In this document: piece after piece, positions 43,401 through 48,875 of the stretch
Numbering within the stretch: position 1 is the stretch's first letter
Layout of the letters: every line of letters begins with the position of its first letter
Assembly (NCBI GenBank): GCA_009702755.1
Contig: WLHL01000001.1
Location: forward strand, 1 to 64,000
From: Actinomycetota bacterium
GTDB taxonomy: Bacteria > Actinomycetota > Acidimicrobiia > Acidimicrobiales > Ilumatobacteraceae
Reading direction: 5' to 3'
DNA length: 64,000 nt
Translations under genes and position numbers: made by a program
The notes under the pieces: generated by a model
Database searches by the model: none
What the model was told of the DNA's origin: nothing
Seen by the model: the letters and a program-made list of their open reading frames with translations, nothing else

Positions 43401-46071
43401 CAAATGATGGCGTTCCAGAGAGCGAAACGGAATCAGTTCCTTGAATTGTTGCAAGCGTTGGTGACGCGGGCGTCGTTACTGTCGCTGTTGTGGTGGCGTC
43501 GTAAAACTTGTTTGAGGACGTAAAGGTGCCCGTGATGGTGAGGGCACGTTGTGAGATCGTTGCTGTTGTTGTTGCACTTGTATTTGGCGTGTAGTTAGCG
43601 GAGTCCGTTCCGGAGACTGTGATTCCAGTTGCAGTAATGGTTTTGTTTGCTGCTGCTGTCTTGTCGGCGTAGGTGGCTGTTCCGGACACAGTGAGAAGAT
43701 CACCAGAAATACGGTCGTCTGTGTATGTCACTGATGCTGACGTGTTCGCGTTGTATGTCTTTCCACCACCGGTGATTCCAACAAGCAGAGCACGTTGGGA
43801 GATTGTTGCTGTAGTTGTAGCACTTGTGTTTTGTAGTGAGTAGTTGCTCGCATCTGTTCCGGAGACTGTGATTCCAGTTGCAGTGATGGTTTTGTTTGTT
43901 GTTGCTGTCTTGTCGGCGTAGGTGGCTGTTCCGGACACAGTGAGAAGATCACCAGAAATACGGTTGTCGGTGTACGTCACTGTGGCAGCCGTGGTTCGGT
44001 CATATGTTTTGCCGCCTCCCGTGATGCCGATAGTGAGGGGGCGCGTCGAGATATTTGCTGTCACAGTCGCTGTGGTGTTGTACGTGTAGTTGGCAGCATC
44101 GGTACCAGAAACGGAGATTCCTGTGGCTGTGATGGTTTTGGTGGAGCCCACAGCTTTCGTTGCGTACGTGGCAGTTCCCGTGATTGTGATGTTGTCTCCG
44201 GACAGGCGGTTGTCGGTGTAGGTCACAGTGGCGGATGTATTTCCGTCGTAGGTCTTGCCGCCACCACTGATGCCAATGGTGAGAGTTCTCAGGGTGATGT
44301 TCGCAGTGGTGGTGGTGCTGGTGTTGTGCGTGTAGTTAGCGGCGTCTGTTCCAGAAATTGTGATACCAGTTGCTGTCACCGTCTTTGATGTACCAACGGC
44401 TTTTGAATCAAATGTTGCGGTTCCGCTGACTGTAAATAAGTCGCCAGAAATTCTGTCGTCAAGGTAAGTGACGCTTGCTGTTGCATTCCCGTCGTATTGT
44501 TTGTTGGTTGCCGTGATTGTGACAGCAAGCGCCTTGGCAGTGATGTTTGCGGTGGCCGTTGGCGCGCCACTCAGCGACACGGTGTAGTTGAATCTCGCAG
44601 AACCGGAAAGGGTGGCCGAGGTAACAGACACCGTCTTTGAGGTGCCGACATTTTTGTTTGCGTACTGAGCAACGATGTTTGTGAGCGAGAGGTTCGAAAG
44701 TTCGGCGGATACTGCGTTGACAAGTGTTAACGCTCCAGTATTGGAAATTGTTGCACCTGATGTTCCGTCGTACACGCGAGTGGACGGAACTTGGAGTGTT
44801 CCGCCAATGGTGAGAGTACGTGCGGTGACATTTGCCGTCGCGGTGGCGTTACTTGGGAACGTGTAGTTATCCGCATCAGCACCATCGCCAGATATTCCAG
44901 AAATGTTGATGGTGAGACCTGTGCCGATACCTACCTGTGTGAATTGAGATGTCGTGGCACTAATAGTTCCAAGAACATCTCCCACGACACGAGTGTCGCT
45001 AGCAACTGTGAATGTCGCAGTCGCTGTCCCGTCGTACGTCTTATTGACACCTGCGAATGTGATGCTGAGGGAGCGCTTCATAATCTCTCCCACCAACGAT
45101 GGTTGAGTGAGCAAATAGTTGCTTGCAGTGGTTCCGCTGAGGCCGTAAGAGAGGCTTGGTGTTACTGGGATATTCGTACCCACTGAATCTTGTGTGTAGG
45201 TGAACGTTGGCGATCCCGAAATGGTGATGCTGTCGCCACTCAGAATTCCATTCAACGTTGGAGTTCCCATTGCAGTGGCAGTTGTTGTGCTGTCGTAGGT
45301 CTTGCTAAATGATGGAGGAGTGATGGTGACGCTCTGTTGTGCAATGGTGGCTGTCGTCGTGGGTGCACCTGACAACGTGATGTAGTAATTCCCAGCTTGC
45401 GCTCCGGTCAAAGTTGACGATGTAGAAAGACTCACCGTCTTGCCGACTCCAGCGTTTGCATTTGCGAATATCACTACCGGCACCAATGTCACCGTGTCGC
45501 CATCAAGAACATCAATTAATCCAGGGGTTAAAGAGTCGGTCGCAATCGTCGCAGAATTTGATCTGTCGTACGTCTTATTGTTTGCTGTAAAACTTCCGCG
45601 AATAGAAAACGCACGTTGCTGCACTGTGATGGCAATCATGGTGCTCGTTGATTCGCCACTTTGTGCTGTGGCGACAACATTCATTTGATAATTACCTGCA
45701 TTGGGGCCGTTGTTAATTTGGTACAGCGTCAAGGTTGCGCCGGTGTCTGACGCATTCGAGAAAACGGCAGACACGTTGCTTGGCACATTTGTCGTTGTCC
45801 ACGAAATTGGGCCAGTCGCACTTTCAAGATCTGCAGTGAGGTCAAATGACGTGTCATCCCAAATTCCGTAGGACAGGACAACGTTGGTGTTCGTTTGATT
45901 AGTGATGACGAGTGCATAAAGAGTTGATGCACCCGTAACGATGAAGATCAACAGCCCAAACAGTGCCAAGACTTTTCGGAGAGAGACGCGCGCCCATCGA
46001 CTCCTTGCAAAATACCCCTTAGTAAGAGGTGCCTCCGTATCCACGAAGAGAGGATATAGATGAATGTCCAA
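31132..46071 (-). CDS. giant secreted repeat protein (about 50 YDG/MBG-like repeats, Ig-like modules, OmpA-like C-terminus)
   Basis: Single uninterrupted 4979-codon ORF; TM/signal LRKVLALFGLLIFIVTGASTLYALVI; repeats with K.YD.....VTY.D.R.SGD...V.GT.TF..K.VGT.KTVTA.GI.LSGTDA.NYT.NT.ATTTANIT; start uncertain (TTG at 46071). Confidence 0.92.
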   Translation of the reverse strand: MDIHLYPLFVDTEAPLTKGYFARSRWARVSLRKVLALFGLLIFIVTGASTLYALVITNQTNTNVVLSYGIWDDTSFDLTADLESATGPISWTTTNVPSNVSAVFSNASDTGATLTLYQINNGPNAGNYQMNVVATAQSGESTSTMIAITVQQRAFSIRGSFTANNKTYDRSNSATIATDSLTPGLIDVLDGDTVTLVPVVIFANANAGVGKTVSLSTSSTLTGAQAGNYYITLSGAPTTTATIAQQSVTITPPSFSKTYDSTTTATAMGTPTLNGILSGDSITISGSPTFTYTQDSVGTNIPVTPSLSYGLSGTTASNYLLTQPSLVGEIMKRSLSITFAGVNKTYDGTATATFTVASDTRVVGDVLGTISATTSQFTQVGIGTGLTINISGISGDGADADNYTFPSNATATANVTARTLTIGGTLQVPSTRVYDGTSGATISNTGALTLVNAVSAELSNLSLTNIVAQYANKNVGTSKTVSVTSATLSGSARFNYTVSLSGAPTATANITAKALAVTITATNKQYDGNATASVTYLDDRISGDLFTVSGTATFDSKAVGTSKTVTATGITISGTDAANYTHNTSTTTTANITLRTLTIGISGGGKTYDGNTSATVTYTDNRLSGDNITITGTATYATKAVGSTKTITATGISVSGTDAANYTYNTTATVTANISTRPLTIGITGGGKTYDRTTAATVTYTDNRISGDLLTVSGTATYADKTATTNKTITATGITVSGTDASNYSLQNTSATTTATISQRALLVGITGGGKTYNANTSASVTYTDDRISGDLLTVSGTATYADKTAAANKTITATGITVSGTDSANYTPNTSATTTATISQRALTITGTFTSSNKFYDATTTATVTTPASPTLATIQGTDSVSLSGTPSFAFSQAGIGITLSITTSGYSLAGADAANYTLTLPVLSANITARTITVSGTLSVASTKVYDGALTATFVNSGLLTLSNVPAGDSGNASKLALASPVAQYATKTVGTSKAVSLTSASLSGTSAANYSLSLTGSPTATANITARTLTVTATGVNKTYDGLTTATVTLASDKLGADTVTLAYTSATYATKIVEVNKTVSVSGISISGTDAGNYTANTTATTTANITQRSLTVTITASNKVYDAGTTVSVTYGSNKVASDTLTITGTASFASKAAGTSRTVNATGISVTGTDAANYTANTTATTTANITAKPLVVTITATNKVYNGSTAASVTYTDDRISGDSFTASGTPTFDSATVGTGKTVTATSISLSGTDASNYTPNTSATTTANVTVRTLTVTISGGGKTYDASTTASVTYASDKVAADTLTITGTATYANKSAATGKTITATGIAISGASSNNYVLGNTTATTTASISTRTLTITGTFTASNRIYDGTTDATGNVSVPASPGITPIQVADNVVLTGTPVFTYNNANVGTAISITGSGYSITGDDASNYTLTQLTLSSNITTRTVTIGGSLVVPSTKTYDSATSISITNTAALTLVNVASIDAGNATRLALTSLVAQYANKTVGDAKTVSLSSASITGTSVSNYVLSTVGAPTATANITLRTLNVTITATNKIYNALTVASVTYADNRVSGDQLTVSGTANFDSKNFGDAKTVTATGITLSGTDAANYSQNTTASTTANITRRSLTVTGTFTVANRQYDATTDATPQITLPVSAGLSDVQAGDDTTLSGTPTFTFAQATVGNGIGITTTGYSVIGADAANYVLTPPSFTANITQRPLTIGGTLGVTSTKTYNRSTAATITDTSLLTLVNVPAGDANNAAKVALTSLTATYDNKNVGTGKIVSVATAALTGTTASNYTITTVGAPTTTADITQRSITLGFTLSNKTYDGTMNASVSFTDTRISGDTLAVSGTPTYADKNVGTNKTVTATNMAISGVDSANYSFNTTATATASILARSLAVTITASSKTYDGNATASVVYADNKVSGDDITVSGVATFSNKNYGLSKTVTANSISLSGVDASNYSPNTSTTTTANINRRTLTVTITASNKVYDRTTTATVTYNDNRISGDILVITGTPTFSDKNVGDGKTVTASGISLSSTDAGNYTQNTTASTTANITKRPLTIEITPSSKVYNASDIAVVTYTDNRVSGDALTFSSTATFSDKNIGTSKTVTATGITVTNTDAGNYDHNTSTTSTANITKRPLTVTGTFTIANRQYDATTDATAQVTLPVSAGLSDVVAGDDAALTGTPTFTFAQATVGTGIGISTTGYSVSGVDGNNYALTQPSFAANITQRPLTIGGALAVSSSKVYDKGVTATITDSAQLLLQNVPAGDANTPSKVALTSLVASYADKNVGTAKTVTLSTASLTGSTSTNYTLSIVGAPTTTADITRRSVTISITPTSKTYDGNDVASVTYGDTRISGDTFSVSGTATFSDKNVGTVKTVTASGITLSGTDSGNYTPNSTATNTANITRRTLTVTTTGVNKVYDRTTAATVTFSDNRVSGDTFNYSATSAFANKTVGTGKTVSTSGITLSGTDSGNYTPNTTSSTTANITTRSLAVTITASNKVYDGNTSASVTYIDDRVGGDLFTVSGTSTFDNKNIGTTKTVTATGITISGSDAANYSQNTGTTTTANITIRTLNVTAVADTKMYDATVNATAVYSDDRVSGDVFTVTGTAAFTTKTAALGKPVSITNITITGTDAGNYQQNLTSTSTADIEQRPLEVTGTLQAQNKVYDGTRTASYDIADLTLVGVQGNDLVGVTNPRGRFRSDANVGVNKIVELTSFQFTGADLSNYAVSVNNSPITYATITPRTLNVTINASNKTYDGNTTASVVYTDNRVSGDVMTISGVPTFSDKEIGTSKTVTANSISLSGAASGNYSQNTTATATANITARSLTVTITASGKTYDGNTTASVAYADNRVSGDVFTVTGTPTFSTKTVASNKTVTASGISISGTDAGNYTYNTIATTTATITAKSLAVTITASDKVYDRTTTASVVYSDNRVSGDSLTVTGTPTFADKHVGTGKTVTAASIAISGTDAANYTQNTTATTTATITAKSLAVTITASNKVYNAAIAASVSYADNRINGDLFTVSGTATFDDKTAVNGKTVTATGIALSGADANNYAHNTTATTTANITKRNLTVTGTFTVANRPYDATTDATSQVTLPASTGLSEVQVGDDTSLTGVPTFTFAQATVGTNIGISTSGYSLTGADADNYSLTSPTFTANITQRPLTIDGSLIVASTKMYDRTTSSTITDSSALSLLNVPVGDANNPSKVALAGLVAQYTNKTVATNKAVSLTSASLTGTTSLNYTLSLTGSPTTTADITRRTVNITITASNRTYDATDSVSVTYGDNRVSSDVFTVSGTPTFSDKNVGTGKTVTATGISLSGVDANNYTPNTTATTTANITARTLTVTITASNKVYDSTTAATVVYADTRVAGDDFTVSGTATFTSKTVGTSKTVTASGISLSGTDAGNYTPNASATTTANITLRTLTLTATATDRTYDRTTNATVSISDDRVAGNALSITYTSSTFATKVVGVNKTVTVSGISVAGTDAANYSYPTTITTTATINQRTLSVTVTSTNKTYDSTDTAPVTYSDNRVSGDQFTVSGTSTFSDKNVGLAKTVTASSITLTGTDSGNYTPNTTATTTANINARSLAVTITASNKVYDSTTTALVTYADNRLAGDDFTVTGTATFSSRTVGNAKTVTASSILLSGTDASNYTPNTSTTTTGNITLRTLTLTATASDKTYDRTTSASVTIADDRVAGNVLSISFTSATFANKMAGAGKTVTVSGIAVTGIDATNYSYATTITATATINQRSLSVNVTPVNKVYDGTNTASVTYSDNRINGDVFTVSGDAAFSSKSVSNGKIVSSANVTLSGVDAPNYVLPSATINGVSTANITPRVLTITGSFTVVNRQYDATTDATPQVTPPASPGLSDVQLTDDVTLSGVPAFTFAQATVGTSIGITTSGYTLSGVDAANYTLTLPTFSANITQRPLTIGGSLVTPSSRTYNRTTSATITTPSALTLVNVPAGDTNDSTKIALASPVVTFADKNAGVGKVVSLTTASLSGSRIANYTLTLAGSPTATADITPKALTVGISATNRTYDASDTANVTYVDNRISDDLFTISSTATFSDKNVSNGKTVTASGITLTGTDAANYTPNTTATTTANITARSLTVTITADNKTYDQTNNATVTYLDDRIAGDVLTVTGTPTFASKNVEMNKTVTASGISLTGIDAANYTPNTSTTTTANITARNLAVIITASNKTYDQTNNATVTYLDDRIAGDVLTISGNSTFSDKNVGTEKTVTASGIALSGIDASNYTSNNSATTTANITARNIAVIITASNKTYDQTNNATVTYLDDRIAGDTITITGSPTFNDKNVGTEKTVTATAITLTGTDADNYTHNTTALTTANITARPLLVVPVANNKTYDATNIATVTYTDNRLSGDSFLVSSTALFDDAELGRNKPVNITGITLTGTDAGNYISNSTASSSGDITVRAITAGIQIPINFISLSDSTPSVVIGDLVPSIDTTVTFTRSGFPNVVCSLIPQNVTEVCTATTLADGTWSYRARQIIAGLMVAASEQLTITIDTTAPLATKAASFVDLSDTGTSSKDGITSDNTPSVFISDASDSDFVVVTASLNTQTLQCSFTATSTDRTCTLPTLQDGSWSITAIITDKAQNSSSPTPTLTAVIDTTAPAASAAPFNAQDDGASTSLDATPNISVAGVAAGDIATVTGVGPKGEDATCSFESSPAVTMCEMSTMTSGTWSMTSTVSDLAGNTSPVSPATSIIISAGKAPITISKSAVAPTPSVNRYENVVAVRFGTTAALAGVQSVSFIVLDGTGKVIRRATVKVDPEDTGARIVVPKSVKGAKVRIITNNQCGVSEGAPKSFNVRPGKTSLSVEKKTNIPALAGQLVLPQIDFAPSEITLDAADKALLNKALKDIRGKCGTLLVSGFSRHNNTISKKYLQNLADFRAQAVADYLSGKGLTMWITYQGFVIKSNEKDTSTNRRVSVYWTPA
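31800..32705 (-). other. three Ig-like modules each with one Cys pair
   Basis: VVCSLIPQNVTEVCTATTLADGTWSY, LQCSFTATSTDRTCTLPTLQDGSWSI, ATCSFESSPAVTMCEMSTMTSGTWSM. Confidence 0.75.
32705..45625 (-). repeat. about 50 tandem YDG/MBG-like protein repeats of ~82-98 codons
   Basis: Manual segmentation at the (N/D)IT-xR junctions gave 50 units; 12.9 kb / 50 is about 258 bp per unit, consistent with the observed unit lengths. Confidence 0.88.
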
Positions 46072-46244
46072 CTCTGCTTTGGTGCCTGCAAACAGAGGAC
46101 TTTGGGAAACTTACATCGATGTCATTTGAATGTGATGACAGAGTCCACCACTCCGGTCACCAGAAGAGCTCACAACGCATGAACAGAAGCACTCTTCTGC
46201 ATCGCCGGTGCCACCGCCTCCTGTTGGCTAGTTAGTCTCGCCAT

Positions 46245-47279
46245 ATGAGGATTGGTGTACTGACTGGTGGCGGAGATTGTCCAGGTCTGAACGCTGTGAT
46301 TCGTGCGGTAACTCGTAAAGCGATCAACGATTTCGGCGATTCCGTCGTTGGGTTTCTTGATGCATGGGATGGCGTGCTTGAGAAACGCTCCACCGAACTG
46401 ACAGTTGCTCGACTCGCGGGCATCTTGCCTCGTGGCGGCACGATTCTCGGTACACGGCGCGGTAGTCCGTACGACTTGCCCGATGGTCCCGCACAGGTCA
46501 AACAAAATCTCGCCGACATGGGCGTTGATGCATTGATTGTCATCGGTGGCAATGGTTCATTGTGGGTCGCATCACACTTGAACGAAGATGTCGGTATTCC
46601 AATCGTTGGTGTTCCAAAAACAATCGACAACGACATTGCTGAAACAGACGTGTGTTTCGGTTTCCACACTGCAGTGCAAATTGCAACAGATGCAATTGAT
46701 CGTTTGCACACCACCGCAGAAAGTCATGACCGCGTCATGGTGGTGGAAGTCATGGGACGTGACACGGGGTGGATCGCAACGTATGCCGGTATTGCTGGTG
46801 GCGCCACTGCAATTCTCATTCCCGAACGCCCTTTCGACATCGACGACATCGCAAATGAAGTGAAGCGAAAGCATTCACGTGGTCGGTATGCATCCATTGT
46901 TGTCGTGGCCGAAGGTGCAATGCCGAAAGAGGGCACAATGCCTGAGCCTCGCTACGACCTAGATCCGTTTGGCCGACCACGGCTCGGTGGCATCAGTGTG
47001 GAAGTTGCTCACGCAATCGAAGAGCGCACTGGCTTTGAAACTCGAGTGGTGCAGATTGGTCATGTGCAACGCGGTGGAACGCCGAATGCATTTGATCGTG
47101 TCTTGTCAACACGTTTGGGTATTGCAGCTGTTGAAGCACTGCACGCCGGTGAATGCAGCACCATGGTGGGTGTGCGAAACGAGCAGATTGTCCACGTGCC
47201 ACTATCCGAGGTGGTGGGCAAAACTCGCCACGTCGACTTGTCGCTGTACGACGATGTTGCCACCGTGTTCTTTGGCTAA
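46245..47279 (+). CDS. pfkA: 6-phosphofructokinase
   Basis: MRIGVLTGGGDCPGLNAVIRAV...GVPKTIDNDIAETDVCFGFHTAVQ...VMVVEVMGRDTGWIA. Confidence 0.93.
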   Translation: MRIGVLTGGGDCPGLNAVIRAVTRKAINDFGDSVVGFLDAWDGVLEKRSTELTVARLAGILPRGGTILGTRRGSPYDLPDGPAQVKQNLADMGVDALIVIGGNGSLWVASHLNEDVGIPIVGVPKTIDNDIAETDVCFGFHTAVQIATDAIDRLHTTAESHDRVMVVEVMGRDTGWIATYAGIAGGATAILIPERPFDIDDIANEVKRKHSRGRYASIVVVAEGAMPKEGTMPEPRYDLDPFGRPRLGGISVEVAHAIEERTGFETRVVQIGHVQRGGTPNAFDRVLSTRLGIAAVEALHAGECSTMVGVRNEQIVHVPLSEVVGKTRHVDLSLYDDVATVFFG

Positions 47280-47309
47280 CTGCTCGCGAGTAGCCACCAG
47301 GGAAGAGTC

Positions 47310-47876
47310 TTAGCGACGCTTTCCTTGCTGTTTGGCCTTCTTTGCAGCCTCTGCTGCTTTACGAGCCTTGCGTGCTTCACGCTTTGCAGCCTGTTCCGCT
47401 TCGTCCTTTTCAAGCACGCCCATGTTGGCAACAGCTGATTGCACTGCGAAGCGCTCGTCAGCGGCAACAAGTTGACGGAAACCCTTGAGTGAACGTGAGT
47501 ACTGGATCACCATGAGGTGAACGGCATCGAGGCCAAACTTCTCAATTGCTTTTGGAAGAAGATCATTCAATTCTTCAAGAGTGGGGTCTTCAGAAGAATC
47601 ACCCAACTGTTCAATCGACCACTGTGTGCATGGTTCAGCAAGGATGACGCCACTGTCATGAGCAACGCGACGCTTAGCGATGCCATCACGGATTTGTGCG
47701 CCAAGTGATGCTTGATCTTCGAATGCACCGTCGGAGAGTCCCACAAGACGAGCAAAGGCATCTTTGAGTTCACCCTCCAAAGCGGAAGCAAGTGTGGCGA
47801 TGGTGGAGTCCTCGAGATTCTCGATTGCTGCTGTGTAGCGGCGGTCGAGGAGGAAGCGGTCCTTGTCGTCGTTCAT
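47310..47876 (-). CDS. conserved hypothetical protein with Lys/Ala-rich C-terminal tail
   Basis: MNDDKDRFLLDRRYTAAIENLEDSTIATLASALEGELKDAFARLVGL...EAEQAAKREARKARKAAEAAKKAKQQGKRR. Confidence 0.65.
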   Translation of the reverse strand: MNDDKDRFLLDRRYTAAIENLEDSTIATLASALEGELKDAFARLVGLSDGAFEDQASLGAQIRDGIAKRRVAHDSGVILAEPCTQWSIEQLGDSSEDPTLEELNDLLPKAIEKFGLDAVHLMVIQYSRSLKGFRQLVAADERFAVQSAVANMGVLEKDEAEQAAKREARKARKAAEAAKKAKQQGKRR

Positions 47877-47921
47877 GAGGGGCCTTTCAGAAGTACGTTG
47901 CAAGGCTAATTGGTTACGTGG

Positions 47922-48725
47922 TCATCGAGACAACGCTTGCAGCTCAAGAACACGAACTTTCATGGGTAATCCGGTGGTGATGCTGGGGAGAGAGCCACGA
48001 AGACCGAGGCTGGAACGCCATGTCACCTTCCATCTGATTGACATTTTCGTGTTGTACGTCCGCACTGATTGTGTGTGCGATGCCGATCGGTAGGTGTACA
48101 TGCATGGTGTTGATGCTGAGTCACCCACTGATGGTGTCCATTCACGACCAGGCCCGGTGCACGATGCGGGTGCTGATCCATTGCCCGGGGAATAGAGCAA
48201 TGTGTTTGGTGTTGCAGTGGTCGTCACAGAAATAGGACCTCCTGGAGTTTGTATCCATGCGGTGACACTGATGGGCTTCCACACAAGTTTGGGAACCCAA
48301 AACCACGTACCAACACCGACAACCATGCGATTCGCTGGTGGTGATGTACGCATCAACAATGTGGGGACGAGTCGTGAGACTTTGCTCGCAGCCGTTTCTG
48401 CAACTCGTGTGGGTGCATCGGTACGAATCCATTGATATCCCACAATCTTGTTGCCGCATGCTTTGTAGAACAGGGTCTCTTGTGTTGTTGTGGCGTCACT
48501 GTTTTGCACCGTTAATGGATCAATACCACTGACTGTTTCCCACACGCACCCGTCACTTTTCGGTGGCGCATCAAAACGAACTTGAGCTTCGATGGCATCA
48601 CCGTTTGTACTGCCAGAGCCAGAACCCTGCGCCCAGACGGTGGGTGAGTGGTGAAGAGGAATCACCACAAAAAATGCGGCAAAGGAAACGAGGAATGGAA
48701 AGGCTCGGAAATGGGTTGGTTTCAT
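47922..48725 (-). CDS. secreted protein of unknown function
   Basis: Signal peptide MKPTHFRAFPFLVSFAAFFVVIPLHHSPTVWAQ from ATG at 48725; Trp-rich core VGVGTWFWVPKLVWKPISVTAWIQTPGG. Confidence 0.65.
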   Translation of the reverse strand: MKPTHFRAFPFLVSFAAFFVVIPLHHSPTVWAQGSGSGSTNGDAIEAQVRFDAPPKSDGCVWETVSGIDPLTVQNSDATTTQETLFYKACGNKIVGYQWIRTDAPTRVAETAASKVSRLVPTLLMRTSPPANRMVVGVGTWFWVPKLVWKPISVTAWIQTPGGPISVTTTATPNTLLYSPGNGSAPASCTGPGREWTPSVGDSASTPCMYTYRSASHTQSVRTYNTKMSIRWKVTWRSSLGLRGSLPSITTGLPMKVRVLELQALSR

Positions 48726-48875
48726 GGTGAATCTCCTGTGTTGTTGGCCTGTATTGCGGGCGGGGATTGTGCCGAACATTGGGATGAATGTGCAGTCGGG
48801 TGTCCCGCGTGTGGGAGATGTGTACGCCGATAGCATGTCTAGACCCCGAAAACGGGTGGTTTTTAGCGAAAGCGA

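Noticed and set aside
31132-46071. CRISPR array or DNA-level satellite as an explanation for the periodic signal
   Set aside because: The period is ~246-294 bp, unit lengths are multiples of three, units diverge at synonymous sites and the frame is open throughout, so it is a coding repeat.
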